A stretch of 64,000 bases of DNA from Adiantum capillus-veneris (lineage: Eukaryota; Streptophyta; Polypodiopsida; Polypodiales; Pteridaceae). Below are positions 13,021 through 24,717 of the stretch, piece after piece. The DNA is taken from assembly GCA_014529385.2 (NCBI GenBank), contig CM043944.1, positions 59,710,268 to 59,774,267 on the forward strand. The letters are read 5' to 3'. The notes beneath the pieces were generated by a model. The model did no database searches, had not been told where the DNA came from, and saw only the letters and a program-made list of their open reading frames with translations. A program made the position numbers and the translations under genes. Positions within the stretch are counted from its first letter, which is position 1. Each line of letters starts with the position of its first letter.

Positions 13021-13940
13021 CTTAAAAGGTGGTAAATCTAGGATACACCAAGCATTGCACAATGTTTTAAGATTGGCCAAATGCTAGAGTTGGGATGCTT
13101 CCATCTTCTATAACTTATGTAGAATGGCCAAGAGATGGATCTATATTTCACCCATCCTTCTTTTTCTTGCTTAGAAGGGCCCATGTTGTGGATGTTAATT
13201 ACACCCGCCATTCTACTACTTGTTTAGAATGGCAAAGTGGTGAATCTCTGATGAACATTTCAAAATCTCCAAGTGATGGATCAAAGAAGTACATTGCCTT
13301 CTAAAACTTTATAAAAACATCTAAGTGGTGGATCTAAGATGCATGCACCCTCCACATATTGTTTGGAATGGCCATGTGGTGGATCTAAGATTCGCCCATC
13401 CTCAAAAACATGTTTTATGTGGCCAAATGGTAGATCTCGGATGTTCCTACCATTTCAAAACTTGCATAATTGACCAGATGGTTTATTTGGGATTTACCCA
13501 TCCTTATTTCCATGTCACCCCCCACCTTCTCCACTAGGTAAGAGTCCATTAAGAAGGATTTACCCATCCTTATTTCCATGTACCCCCCCCCCCCCCCCCC
13601 CCCTTCTCACTAGGTAAGAGGCCATTAAGAAGCATAAGACTACTTAGAATGAAACCCACCATTCCACAAATTCTTTACAACAGTCAAATGGTAGATCTTG
13701 GGATGCATCCATTATTCCACAACTTCCTTATTGGCCAAATGACGATTTTGGGGTGCACCCATCATGCATCCACATCTATTATGCACAAGATCTTGTAAAC
13801 TTATTTCATATGGCTTAGTGTAGAGGATTCAAGGTACACTACATTGAAAAGCTTGTTTAAAATGACCTTGTGGTGGATTTAAGATGCACCCAATTCTCTT
13901 TTAGCATGTCAAAAATAGACAAATGGTTGATTTGAACTTA
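13021..13940 (+). repeat. degenerate ~51-bp tandem array
   Basis: A motif like TGGCCAAATGGTGGATCTAAGATG followed by CACCCATCC recurs with starts near 13074, 13125, 13177, 13230, 13320, 13369, 13420 and 13471. After an insertion it resumes near 13684, 13732, 13811 and 13862. Spacings are 50-53 bp, apart from a few irregular steps (36 bp and about 79-90 bp) where a unit is shortened or too diverged to place exactly. Since 51 is divisible by 3, short ORFs over it show a false 17-residue repeat. It is an old minisatellite of unknown origin. Confidence 0.75.
13493..13625 (+). repeat. ~65-bp duplication with poly-C tract
   Basis: A segment from TTTACCCATCCTTATTTCCATG to TAAGAG.CCATTAAGAAG occurs twice in tandem. 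In the second copy the short C run has expanded to 21 C residues at 13583-13603. Confidence 0.85.
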
Positions 13941-16270
13941 TGGCTCAAAAACAATACTTTATGACGGTTACTAATGTTGTTGACTTTGCAAGTGAAGATG
14001 AGCAAAAATGGTACTTAGATGTTTATGGTGTGCAAGGTGCCTATTTCATAATGTGCATGCCTTTGTAGCTAGTGACAAAGACAAAAATAGAATCTATGGT
14101 CTACGGCAAGTAATCTCTACTAGTATTTCATTAGTTGAAAGAAATCCTAATATTGAGTGCATTGACATTTGTATACCTAGAATTTTGAGTACCGAATGAT
14201 TTGAAAATGTCTATGTTTTTGAAGCAATGGCTAAGGACATGGAAGAGAAAATGTTTTCACAGGAATGGGATGTTGGTTAAGCTTCATCTGAAATCACTAC
14301 AACTAGGCTACAAGATGCAATAATTGTTGCTTTAAATGGCAAGCAAGTAAAGGACAATAAATCAACCAAGAAGCCCACAATAAAAAAGTCAAGGGGTGTA
14401 GCAGCGAGAGTGGCAGACATAGATAAGGCCATTTTGAGATCAAAAGGCAAGATCTATCAACCGTCATTAAGGGATGAAGCATGAGTGCTTAGAGAATGTG
14501 GTATAAAAGGAAAAGAAGCGTGCTATAAGAGACATCAAAAAATATATTGCATATGCTCCTTTCAAATATAAGCAATACAAGTTTCTTGGCACTAATTGTT
14601 TTCCTACTCCTAATAAATAAAGCCTGATCAAGTACAAAATATATGCTCTTATTTAGAACGAGTGCAAACCTTCTTTCATTCCTATAACAAAATTCTTTAG
14701 TTCCTATAAATAATTGTGAACAAAACTCTAGAGTTCCAATGACACATAGTGAGGTAAAAAAAGAAAGACTTGTTGGATACAATTTTTTGATCATTGATGT
14801 CCAACACTCAATTTATGCTATTAAAATGTTAAGATTTCAAGAGATGGAAAAGGATGGTGGATCTAATGATCTAGTACAAGTTTATGAGAAGAAAAACTTG
14901 GATTTTTGTAGATCCACCCCCATACGTTGCAACAACCATATAGGATATAGAAAACAATGAGTCCAAAGTGTTATATGCTAAGCAACCTTATAGTGTCATT
15001 CTCAAGTATCTTCATAGTTAGTGGATGTTCCAACAAGGTCCACCACCATGTCCAAACATTGGAGACAAAGAGGGTGTAGAATCTTGGACACCTTGAATAT
15101 AAGTATGTTTTCATTTCCCTCTCATAGTTTTTTAATGGGAAATCATCTCAATTTGTAATATATTCTTCTTTTAATGTTTATAATTTTATTCCAAAATGAC
15201 AAGAATTTGTGATGGTGCATCATTCATCACCAAACAAACTCATATGATCACTTTCTCAGATGTTATTTATGACCATTGGTTGAAGATAATAGAGTCGTTA
15301 GAGAAAGAGAATACAAAACTAGGGCCACAATTTTCACATATTTGTGCAACTTAGATAAGAATGAGATAAAGAAAATTCAAACAAAATAGAGGATGGTGAG
15401 ATTATTGTGTCCAAGTATAAGATCCTCAATTTTTAGGTCTCTTTAAAAAATAAGAAAAAATATATTTCTTATGTACATTCCATTTATGAGAAGCGACGGT
15501 TCAATTTTATTTACTTTTGCTTTTTTTTCCTTTACATGGTGTTTTTAACTATTCATAATTTTTGATGGTTTTGAAAAGCAAAAAGCTTTTTAAGATTGTC
15601 TAAATCCAAAAATATTATTTTTGGTCACCATATGGGTAAAAAGCAGACATACAGTGGAGTTCAACAAGCTACCACAAAATTTTTGCAAAATTTTTTTAAT
15701 TAAAAAAGTAGCACCGTAAATACATCAGGGCAGTATGTTAAGTATTGTGATTACACCTGGACGCCATGGTGTGGTCTAGCTCACTCATGATCTCATTAGT
15801 TGCTAGATCCATTTTACAGAGTTAATTTTTATAGAAAAAATTGGATGGTTTTGGCCAGAGTTGACTTCCAAAAGCTATGACATGTTTTTAGCAGAGGGGA
15901 GGACTCGGTTTTGCCTTGGACATGACTATAATTCTGGAAGAAGAGGGGGCGACTCAGTTTGCCTTGGACATCACTCTAACCTGTCGGTGAGTTATAAAAG
16001 GTACCTTGCATGCCTGTCTCGTGAGGATTAATTCTAGGTTGGGCATTATAATGTTGATGCTATTATGATGTAGGATTTAGTTGACATGAGTTACTTGACT
16101 TAAGAGCTCGCAATTTAGCCTTTCCACTCCTTGTTATATGCAAATAGAGCACATAGTTGTCTACATTCGAGCAAAATCTCCAAGATTTTAGTACCCCAAT
16201 CTTGAGCTGCCTTGTAAGTTCTCATCCAAGAAACATCCACAATGCCATATATTCATTCATATGTTCATCT
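13941..16270. other. AT-rich spacer, no gene recognised
   Basis: The ORFs are short (up to ~100 codons) and low-complexity. None shows a domain. It may hold very old transposon sequence. Confidence 0.4.
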
Positions 16271-16279
16271 GTGATGTAG

Positions 16280-16640
16280 ATAAAATTGTAGGCAAGTAAA
16301 TCCATGTACTAGTAGGTTAAAGTTAATCATACCTAAAGCTGGAGTGAATTTCTTGTGACAAGGTTTCACTTTGGCCCAACAATACTCCAAGGATTACCTA
16401 GTAGCCTTCTTATAGGTGGAATAGTTCACTGCATTGATCCTAGAACCAATATCTACTAAGGCATTAACCTTGACTCCATCTTTTCATATCATCATTATTT
16501 ACATGTCAAGTCTATCCAGCCATTCATCATCCACCTCCACTTCATCTTCTACTAGGGTGGTAGTGAAATGTAGGTCTTGAATATGCAATGTGCTTATTGG
16601 TGCCTATTCTTGGCTGATCACATTGCTGATTTTCTCTTGT
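16280..16640 (-). pseudogene. Ty3/gypsy retropepsin fragment
   Basis: Read on the minus strand, the segment contains KVNALVDIGSRINAV, a gypsy aspartic-protease active-site block in which the usual D-T/S-G has become D-I-G. Acidic residues precede it and a TYKKA-type stretch follows. Stops interrupt it. No RT follows in this orientation, so it is an isolated fragment opposite in direction to the integrase at 17.2 kb. Confidence 0.5.
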
Positions 16641-16774
16641 AAGGGGTCTCCTTTGGGTCATTTACTATTGACCACGTGCACAAGAAATAGAACTATCTAT
16701 CACCCATGCATCACAAGCTTTGTACTGAATTAATTTAACTTTATGTGAGGCCAATTCATGCGCCTTCTTTCTTG

Positions 16775-16905
16775 CATAATGAGTGGGAAGTGAATAAGTC
16801 GAAAGTGATACATCAGTGGGAAGAGAGATAATAAGTGGAAAGTAAGATAATGAGTGAAAAGTGAGATAATGAATGAGAAGAGAGATAATAAGAGGAAAGT
16901 GTTAG
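16775..16905 (+). repeat. ~20-bp degenerate minisatellite
   Basis: About six imperfect units of the form GAGATAATGAGTGGGAAGT. The minus-strand ORF across it (FSFIISLFTHYL-like) only reflects the repeat. Confidence 0.75.
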
Positions 16906-16999
16906 GGTGCATGACATATTCTGCACCACTTATGGAGATTCTCCCTAAGCCCACATGCATGATTACATATCCGAAATGATGCCCATATGTGTATACATG

Positions 17000-18071
17000 A
17001 CCCAAGGACCTTTCTAGACATAGTATATCATCTCCACGGTAATAGGCTATGTGTTACCCATTCCCTTCATGAAAATGTTATGTATGAATCCCATGCTCCT
17101 CCCTATGCAGAGCATAGAGGTATTCAACCTACTCTCCAAGAAGTAGAGAGTATTTCTATTGGCCTACCATGAAAGTGGACATACAAAAGTATGTTTCAAA
17201 ATGTGTAGTATGCCAAAAGACCAAATATGATAGAGGGAAGCAATCTGGATTACTCCAGCCATTGCCTATCCCAAATTCACCATGGGAGAGTATATCCATG
17301 GATTTCATCTTTCAATTACCCAAGTCTATCCATGGGAATACGGGAATATGGACAATAGTCGATAGGTTTAGCAAGCACGCACACTTTATTCCTGTCAAAA
17401 AGACTATTAAGGCACACCAAATGGCAACTCTCTTCATATCTCAGATTTTCAAACTTCATAGATTACCAACATCCTTCGTGTCACGTAGAGATCCTAGAAT
17501 GACCAGTAATTTTTGGAAAGGTATCTTTGAAAATCTAGGAACAAGATTGAATTTGTCTTCGGCCTATCACCCACAAACAGATGGCCAAAGTGAGATAGCC
17601 AATCTTACGATACTCGATCTACTCAAGACTTATGTTACCGAAGTAGATCAACACTCACAATGGGAAAAGTACTTACCTCTTGTAGAGTATGCCTACAATA
17701 ATACTGTACATACTTCTATGGGAAAAGCACCTTTTGAGATCATTGAGGGAAGACCTAAAAGTCCCTCGCTACTCAAAGTACATGGGAAGATATTTGCCGT
17801 CGATGAGTATAGCCGTGACCTAAAAGAGTCTTTTCAAAAGATTAAGGAGGCTAGATCCATCTCTCAACAAAGGAAAAAAGCTGCTGCTGATAAGCACAAA
17901 GGGGCCTTAACGTTCAAAGAAAATGATTGGGTCTTACTCAAGTTTCCTAAGGCTCGATTAAGGCAAACAACGGGCAAAAATCCTACAGGCCATCAAAAGT
18001 ATTATGCTAAACTAGCAAAAAGATACTATGGTCCTTTCCAAATCTTAAAGCCCATCAATGAGACGGCTTAG
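17000..18071 (+). pseudogene. Ty3/gypsy integrase (chromovirus type)
   Basis: The open frame from 17169 gives 300 codons of integrase, starting with the end of the H2C2 zinc module (KCVVCQKTK). The catalytic core follows: SMDFIFQLPKS (first D), FVSRRDPRMTSNFW (second D, with SDRDP changed to SRRDP) and HPQTDGQSEIAN (E). The zinc-finger N-terminal part lies upstream in another frame (17000-17168). A stop at 18069 separates the C-terminal region. RT and RNase H are absent upstream, so this is a 5'-truncated element. Confidence 0.88.
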
Positions 18072-18411
18072 CAACTCAAGTTGCCTAACCATTGGCTCAT
18101 ACACAATGCCTTTCATGTAAGCCTACTTAAGCCATAAAAAGGAGAGCCACCAAGTGAGCCAATTATTGAAGACCCTCCCGAAGTTGAAGACCAAGAAGAG
18201 GTGCTACAACCCGAAGTTATCCTTCGACATGAAGACAAGGTACTACGACATGGTAAGATTATTCGATGGTATTTTATTAAGTTCAAAAATTATCATTTTG
18301 AAGATGCTAGATGGATGCAAGGAATACAACTTAATGATAGTACGAACCTTGTCAATGCTTACAATTCTACATTCGAGTAAGCAAATGTACAAATTTCTTT
18401 TAAATGACTAA
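18072..18411 (+). pseudogene. gypsy integrase C-terminus with chromodomain
   Basis: In broken frame after the integrase come LPNHWLIHNAFHVSLLKP, an acidic linker, and a chromodomain-like stretch with PEVILRHEDKVLRHG, then IRWYFIKFKNYHFEDARWM. This pattern marks chromoviruses, where the domain guides integration to chromatin. Stops show that it is inactive. Confidence 0.75.
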
Positions 18412-18738
18412 TGTTTTTGTCTTATAAGACTACTTCTCTTTTTATTGTGCACAAATTTAAATAATATGCATGCTTAGAATCATGTTTGTGATGACGACGT
18501 CTCTCAAACACCTAGTAGAATTTGTCACTCTACTTTGGGAGAATGAAATGGACTAAAGAGAAGACATGCTTGCGGCGGCTATGTCTCCCAAGCATCAAAT
18601 GGATTAGTCATCCATCTTGGAAAGATGTCGTAGGGTAAAAAGGGATCCTCTACCCGCTAAGTAAGATTGACTAATGACTAAGGCTTTATCTCTTCTACCT
18701 CATAGTTGAGGACGACTATGATTTCAAGAGAGAGGTAA
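18412..18738 (+). other. gypsy 3' untranslated region and polypurine tract
   Basis: A non-coding stretch between the chromodomain end and the LTR. It ends in TTTCAAGAGAGAGGTAA, a plausible polypurine tract just before TGTCATAAAA. Confidence 0.55.
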
Positions 18739-19956
18739 TGTCATAAAAACTAATATCTAACCAGCCCAAATTATTTTCTCATATTAAACTGATCACTTAA
18801 TGTGGGAGAATAAACGGGAACAAGGGTTAAGATATTGAGATGTTCTTATAGATCTATCTCAACATGGGGCCAATGGTAAAGGGGCCCAAATGAGAGATGG
18901 TCTATCAAAGAGCAAGGCTAACCAATGGAGCATAAGACCTTAGGGTTAGCTTCATTGAAGACCTCCAATAGTTAGTGTAAAAGTCCTTTGACCTTAGGTA
19001 AGCTAGGGCTGAGCTTGAGGTGGGAACCCGGCCCAAGCTTGAGGTGCTTGATGATTGAGGTGCTTGATGATTGATATGCTTGAGGTGCTTGTCATGCTTG
19101 AGATGCTAGGGTTGCACTTGAGGTGAGAACCCAGCCCAAGCTTAAAGTGCTTAAGGGTCAAGCTTGTGGTGGAGCTGGGCCTATGCATGAGGGGCTTGAG
19201 GTGTCAAAAGGTCAAGATTCAATCTCTACAAGGAGGGGGTGAGCCCTACAAGAGGGGGGATGAGAGAGAACACCCACACACTCACACAAGGCATGCATAG
19301 TACAAAGAAAGCAAAAGGGACACTTGTCAAGTTCCTCCTCATGTTGCCCTCATGGTGTGCATGAAGCCTATTGGTTGGCCACCCAAGGGGTCCAATGATA
19401 ATTTAGGAGATTTAATTAATTGATTTTGCATATATCAAGTCCTCTCTCTCAAAGGGGAAAGGGGGACGCTTGTCCCAAGGCTACCCTTGTTGCTTGTAAT
19501 GCCTCCTGCTTGTGATTGGCTAGGCCTGGAGGGGTCCAATGAGCTTCAAGCATGAGCTACAAGGGGGGGTCGACCCAAGCAAGCTAGGGAGTTGCTTAGG
19601 GGGTATACTCACCCACACACACTCACACACACCTCATGGTGTGCTATGCAAAGTGCAAGAGCTCCCTCTCCTTCTCCAAGCAAGTAAAGGTTGAGAGCCT
19701 ACACCAACACTCTTGGCTATGGAGTGCAAATACAATAGATAGGTCAAAAACAACCCCAAAAGGTTGTACACGAGTTTTCCCACTTGATACTCTCCTCTTA
19801 GGCTGATTGAATGATCTCTCACACCTCACTGATGATGCATGCAAGATACCTCTTCCTTCTCCTATATAAAGAGCTCATTTGTAAATGAATTAAGAAGTTA
19901 CATTATGCACTTTCCAACCATGAATGGATCACTTGTGTTTTGGCCATAATCTTTCA
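18739..19956 (+). repeat. gypsy LTR (1218 bp)
   Basis: Begins TGTCATAAAA after the polypurine tract and ends CTTTCA, with a PBS 2 bp beyond. It contains short GCTTGAGGTGCTTGATGATT-like direct repeats near 19010-19110, and a TATATAAAG promoter-like motif near 19860. No second copy exists in the window, so the ends rest on TG/CA, the PPT and the PBS. Confidence 0.65.
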
Positions 19957-19958
19957 TG

Positions 19959-19970
19959 TGGTATTAGAGC
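19959..19970 (+). promoter_or_regulatory. primer-binding site, initiator tRNA-Met type
   Basis: TGGTATTAGAGC sits 2 bp after the LTR end, one base from the standard TGGTATCAGAGC. It marks the start of an internal region, although the element upstream already ends in this same LTR. Confidence 0.7.
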
Positions 19971-20354
19971 TTATGGTGTAATTAGCATCTCCTAATTTCC
20001 TACCTTCAATCCTGGTGTTGGAAAATGGACCAGACGTGCGGCCTCTTAGTCAACCCCTTCATGATGAGCCCTAAAATTTTGATGTCCCATCATTATTTTT
20101 TAGAAACATTTGTAATTATATGAGAGTCTCTGATTTTAATCACATAATGTCTGAGCCAGTTTATGTCAAACCCTAGTTGTAAAGTTTGTAAATGAGTCCG
20201 AGTCTTGTAAAGTTGCCCACTGGCCAAGTAAGCCCTAGATATAAAGCCTATTTTTTGTAGTGGAAAAGGACACACATGATCAGTATCAAAGAGGTTTTAT
20301 GAGAAAAAGAGGAGTTGGATTGGCGGCGAGTAATGCCAAAGGTGGGTTACCAGG

Positions 20355-20592
20355 GCTGGGTTGTTGAACGAGAGGTTGAGGGGCGGATGGGCACTAGTCC
20401 ACAAAGGTTGCAGCAAGGGCGGTCGGGTGAGGGTGACGTGGATAGTTAGGGCATCTTGGGCTAGAGAGCAAGGCCTGGGTTGTTGAATGAGAGGTTGAGG
20501 GGCGGATGGGCACTAGTCCACAAAGGTTGCAGCAAGGGCGTTCGGGTGAGGGTGAGGTAGATAGTTAGGGCATCTAGGGCTAGAGAGCAAGG
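20355..20592 (+). repeat. 119-bp tandem duplication
   Basis: Two head-to-tail copies (20355-20473 and 20474-20592) differ at only a few positions. Each runs from about GCTGGGTTGTTGAA to CTAGAGAGCAAGG. The following 300 bp are strongly G/A-rich on the plus strand. Confidence 0.92.
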
Positions 20593-21880
20593 ATTGTGTG
20601 TGAAGCGCAGGGCGACCAGTAAGCGAGGGTAGGCAGCGAGGGTGAGGGCGAGGAGGAGCAAGAGGTCGTGAGGTCAAGTGGGGTGAGAGGAAGGAGGGCA
20701 GGTGGCTGTTGCATTGCGCTAGTTAGAGGTGAGGGAGGGGTTGTGCAAGTCGAAAGAGAGCAACAAGGGAAAAGAGGTAAGGTGAGGGACAGAGCGAGGG
20801 TTATGGCAAGTAGATAGGGTGGGTCCCATGGGCGAGCAAAGGTGGGGAGGGCTAAGGGGTGAGGGCAAGTTTTGGAGCGTACGACTGAGAGCGACTACTC
20901 TCATGTACTTTCTAGTCAATCTATCTTGAGCTTTGGTAATCCAATTTCGATTCCAAAACTTGCATTGTGTTCCTTGTATAATGCTCTATAATTTAAGTGA
21001 AATCATTGTAAATTCTGTTGTGGTTTGTGACTACACATTAGTGAGATAAATTGACTATTTTGAGTGTATTGATGGTTGTTTTTTGACATTTCGACCATAG
21101 AGAGTGTTCCTAGACCATAGGGCGACCTTTCTGGTATGTTATGTTGCAGTTTTTAGGACCTTGATCTTGATGGATCGTGATCAAGGTACCTGTCAGATTG
21201 CAACCAAACTTGGTAGGATAGTGCCCCTAAGTGTCTTAGACCTCCTCCTAAAGTTCCGTTGCATTTGGACTTTGTTTTAGTGCCAAAATGGCATGACGAC
21301 TGAGTGAAGCGATATAGGACATAGGCAGTTTGCCAAATTTGAGAGTGATAGATTTGCTAGTGCAAGAGATGGCTCCATTTTGTAGGTTCATTTCTTGAGG
21401 TTGACACCCTCAAAGAGTCTTTGTGCCCCATCTGAGTCACTTTCTTTAGTATTGACAATATGTTAGTGCCAGATAGCTATGCTATAGACGTCCATCGTGG
21501 AGACCCCGCTAACATTGGCATCGTGGTCGACGATAGCGATCCTTAGGTGGTGAGTGATCTAGTCGTAGCTTTTACTTAAGAGACCTTTGATTTTGATTTC
21601 CATTCCATTTACACTTTAGCAGTCAGGCAGCTAAACACGGGGTTTAGTGCTTGGTAGAGACTAGAAGTCATGGACTTGCTAGGTCTATTCTGGAGAGGTA
21701 TTGGGAGTTTTGAATGAGATACAAAAGAATTTCATTCTGCATTTTTTTTTAATGCTTTGAAAGTACTATTTCATCATCTGTTTTTGTTTCAGTTTTGTAC
21801 CATTTGTTGGTTTTTGCTGATAGGATTCATTTTAGTACTTAGGAGTAGGTTAGGTAACATCTACAAATTGGGCTAAAAAG
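20593..21880. other. GA-skewed to AT-rich spacer, no gene
   Basis: The first part (to ~20900) is purine-rich and GC-rich. Beyond it no ORF above ~70 codons is convincing. A lone TGGATCGTGATC near 21171 resembles the palindrome cores of the next repeat block. Confidence 0.4.
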
Positions 21881-22620
21881 ATTAGGAAAAAAACTGTCAA
21901 AACCATATTTTGGTAGCCAAGACCATAAACTCTAAAATTTAGAAAATTTGATAGTCAAAACTCAAAAGTTGATTCAAACCCAAAAAATAAGTGCAAAAAG
22001 AGGGGGTAAACAAAACCTGAGAGAGCTGATCTGGAGAGTTTCAAGCCAATTGGTGCAGGAACATGGATCGTGATCCATGACGCCCTAAGACATTTTGGGC
22101 ATATACACTTTTTGTGGAAAATTGACACATAAAACTCAATCAAATCAAGAAATTCGGTGAAAGAAACAAAAACCTTGGAAATTGACCAAAATTTGGGCCT
22201 TTTTTACTTTTTGGAATCCAAATTCAAAAATAAGTGGAAATCTATCCTCTACAAGGTGTAGGCATAAAGTTGACCAAATTTCATGTTCAGTGGTGATCAA
22301 ACATGAATTGTGATCCATTGACTATCCGGAGCTGAGATTTTAGTAGTGAGTAGTTGATAACATTTGGGGCCAGTTTTGTAAAGGACACCATACCAAAAAA
22401 ACAACAAAAATTTGACCAAATCACCAAGAGATCAGATGTTAGTAAAAAATCACAAGGCATACTAAAAAATTTGCTTTTGATCAAGAAAAAGTTTTCCAAA
22501 TTTAAAAATGAGTGGTGGAGTAGAATCCATAGATTGCAAGTAATCACCAAGCCAAGTTTGGGGTTCAGATCTGATGAAACATGGATAGCGATCCATGTCT
22601 TCCTGCTAAATTTTTAGACA
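21880..22620 (+). repeat. degenerate ~240-280-bp repeats with palindromic core
   Basis: Three diverged units each end in a CATGGATC-GT-GATCCATG-like palindrome: perfect at 22062-22079, partial at 22302-22319, near-perfect at 22580-22597. The offsets are 240 and 278 bp. The unit bodies share phrases such as GACCAAATTT and AAATAAGTGGAAA. Further isolated cores lie near 21171 and 23662. This could be a satellite remnant or the subterminal repeats of a DNA transposon. Confidence 0.6.
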
Positions 22621-23079
22621 GAGACTATATAGCCATCTAGCAGAGACCAATACACACAACTTATCCAAAAGCAAGGGTACCAAAAACCTCAAGAAGTGGG
22701 TCAAAATAGGGCAAGAGTCATTCAAGGCAAAAAACCACCAAATAGACCTAGGAATTGACTTTTGGGTGATCCAAAGGGAACCAAACCACATAAAAACCAT
22801 ATATCAGGGATCAAGAGATTGTGCCAAGGCGGCATAAAGTGAAGAATATGGATGTGTATCTTTGTCCACTATTGGAAGAGCTACAACAATTATGGATTGG
22901 CATAGAAGTGGTGGATATGAGCCGACACACAGGTTGACGGAATGCTTTGATCAAAGGCATTCTAATGTGGACCATGCATGACTATCCCGAATTAACAGAA
23001 CGCTCAGGTGATTTACACTCAAACTCAAACACTATAAATCTTGGTTTTTCTCAAGCTTATCTATTGTCATGCGTATACA
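22621..23079. other. spacer, nothing recognised
   Basis: There is no supported ORF. It lies between the palindromic repeats and the CACTA transposase remnant and may belong to that transposon. Confidence 0.4.
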
Positions 23080-23712
23080 TGTAGGGCTTTAAACAAACAG
23101 ATACAGATCATGTGTCACATGTGGACCTAGACTTAATGCACATCGAGCGCCCTCACTAAAGAAGCAAACCTACGAAGTTCATCAAGCGTATCTTATAGAG
23201 AATCATGAGTTACACGATGGTTTTTTGGGAAGAGACCCATCGAGGATGTCTGCACAAGCATGGTTAGAGCAGAAGGAGATGTGTGATGACGGTTTGCCCC
23301 CAGGGATGAAGAGACTCTCTCTATGGTACGAGTTACCATATTGGACCAGACTCATGATCAATCACTTGCTCGATCCAAAACAAATTTGTGTGTGGACTTT
23401 AATATCACTGCTAGACGTGTTTTGCAGTTTATTTTACCGGTGGCCATTGAGGGATGTTTGTCTCCTGACGTCCGTAACACAATCTACAAACTTGCGAAGT
23501 TGGTGCAATGGATCTCACAAAAGGAGATCAATGTTGACACCATACCATTTGTCAAACTAAACGCTACGGAGGTTGTGTGCATGTTTGAGAAATACTTTCC
23601 TACTACCATGCTAACTGAGGAACCTGTGTGTCAAACTTCAGTGCATTTTGACACTAGGGTACATGGATCACAATCCATAACCCCCTATCATCACAGAGTG
23701 AGCCCAGATTGA
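23080..23712 (+). pseudogene. CACTA (En/Spm) TNP2-like transposase C-terminal fragment
   Basis: The frame 23323-23712 contains RRVLQFILPVAIEGCLSPDV, YKLAKLVQWISQKEIN and VVCMFEKYFPT. This is the pattern of the DUF4218 region in plant TNP2 transposases (LLPVALRG...VREVI.KLC.FF...LE..FP). The upstream frame 23225-23330 supplies a preceding block (KEMCDDGLPPGMKRLSLW). Frame changes and stops elsewhere show decay. The DDE catalytic domain and the terminal CACTA repeats are not visible. Confidence 0.65.
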
Positions 23713-24303
23713 TACCAGAGTTAGCACTAGTCTCTAGAAGCATAGTAGTCTTTTCAAAATTCAATTTGGATCCGATTTATGCACATTACAAGAAAAATAG
23801 GATTTTGTGCCAAAAGTGAGATAAAATTATGATTTGAGCAGATTTTGACTGACAAAGCGGCTGTAGACTTATAGACACCAAGTGATTTTTGTACAGGTTG
23901 TGGAAATTAGAGTTTGCAACTTAGTTTTCTATTGATTGAAAGATTGGATGCCCCATAATTGTTAACAGGTTAGGGTTTTTCAAGTGTAATTTTCTTGATG
24001 TATTTTCGCTCAAGCAAGTTATATCAGCATAGAAATCATGTTGTTAGAGACCAGTCAAGTCATAATTCAACAGAAAGAAGTGTCAATCAAGGAACTTTAC
24101 TGACCTTAGAGCCAATTTTGGAGGAAATTCTTTTTGATACTTCATTAGAGAGATCTTATACCTATATGGCTGAGGGATTTGAAAGTGTGAGTCTCAAGGA
24201 GGAAAAAAATGGGAGCGGGATCATCAAAACATCACCAAATACGAAACCTTTGCTCCTACAATACCAGTTTGAAAATGAATAGGGTGCTCATATCTAAGAT
24301 GGT
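23713..24303. other. spacer upstream of gypsy element B
   Basis: A 95-codon ORF at 23995-24282 has no recognised domain. It may be the leader of element B, but the inverted copy at 40.9-42.3 kb shows no homology to it, so this is unproven. Confidence 0.35.
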
Positions 24304-24554
24304 ATGGATTGTTATTGTGTGAAAATAGAGGAGAGACCTAGTGAGCTCAAGCTCATAATGCCTGTAGATTATAGTGGCAATCGATACTTTGATGAGGAAG
24401 AAAACATGTATTTAGTTGTGCACTATCCCTTGATTGTGTACAAGTGGGGATTGATAGGCACGAAGCAAAAGGTTGATGTTGAGCCTAAAGAGAAGCCGCC
24501 AAAGCTGGACATTCCGGGTGTAAAGCTTAGGTGAGTGAATGTGGCTACTCATGT
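24304..24554 (+). pseudogene. gypsy element B, 5' coding segment (left of nested insertion)
   Basis: Codes for an acidic segment containing KVDVEPKEKPPKLDIPG, and the coding line breaks off at the nested insertion. The same peptide with small changes (KVDVEPEEKPSKLDIPN) is encoded by the inverted copy near 42100-42150, where it continues uninterrupted. No function can be assigned; it lies upstream of the gag-like region of element B. Confidence 0.7.
24551..24554. repeat. 4-bp target-site duplication (left)
   Basis: ATGT precedes the left LTR and recurs at 33722-33725 after the right LTR. Confidence 0.75.
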
Positions 24555-24670
24555 TGACGAAGGAAATTTGGAATGGCGGCCTCTACACCAAAACAAACTC
24601 CATTGCGCCACAAGGGAAATGAGATAAGGGCACCACCTAGTCTTGGAAGCGTGGGCTAGGACCGCTACAC

Positions 24671-24717
<47 letters not shown>

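Noticed and set aside
13325-13537. ORF with 17-residue repeats (VDLR...HP) as a repeat protein
   Set aside because: The peptide repeat only reflects the 51-bp DNA minisatellite; no start context or domain supports a gene.
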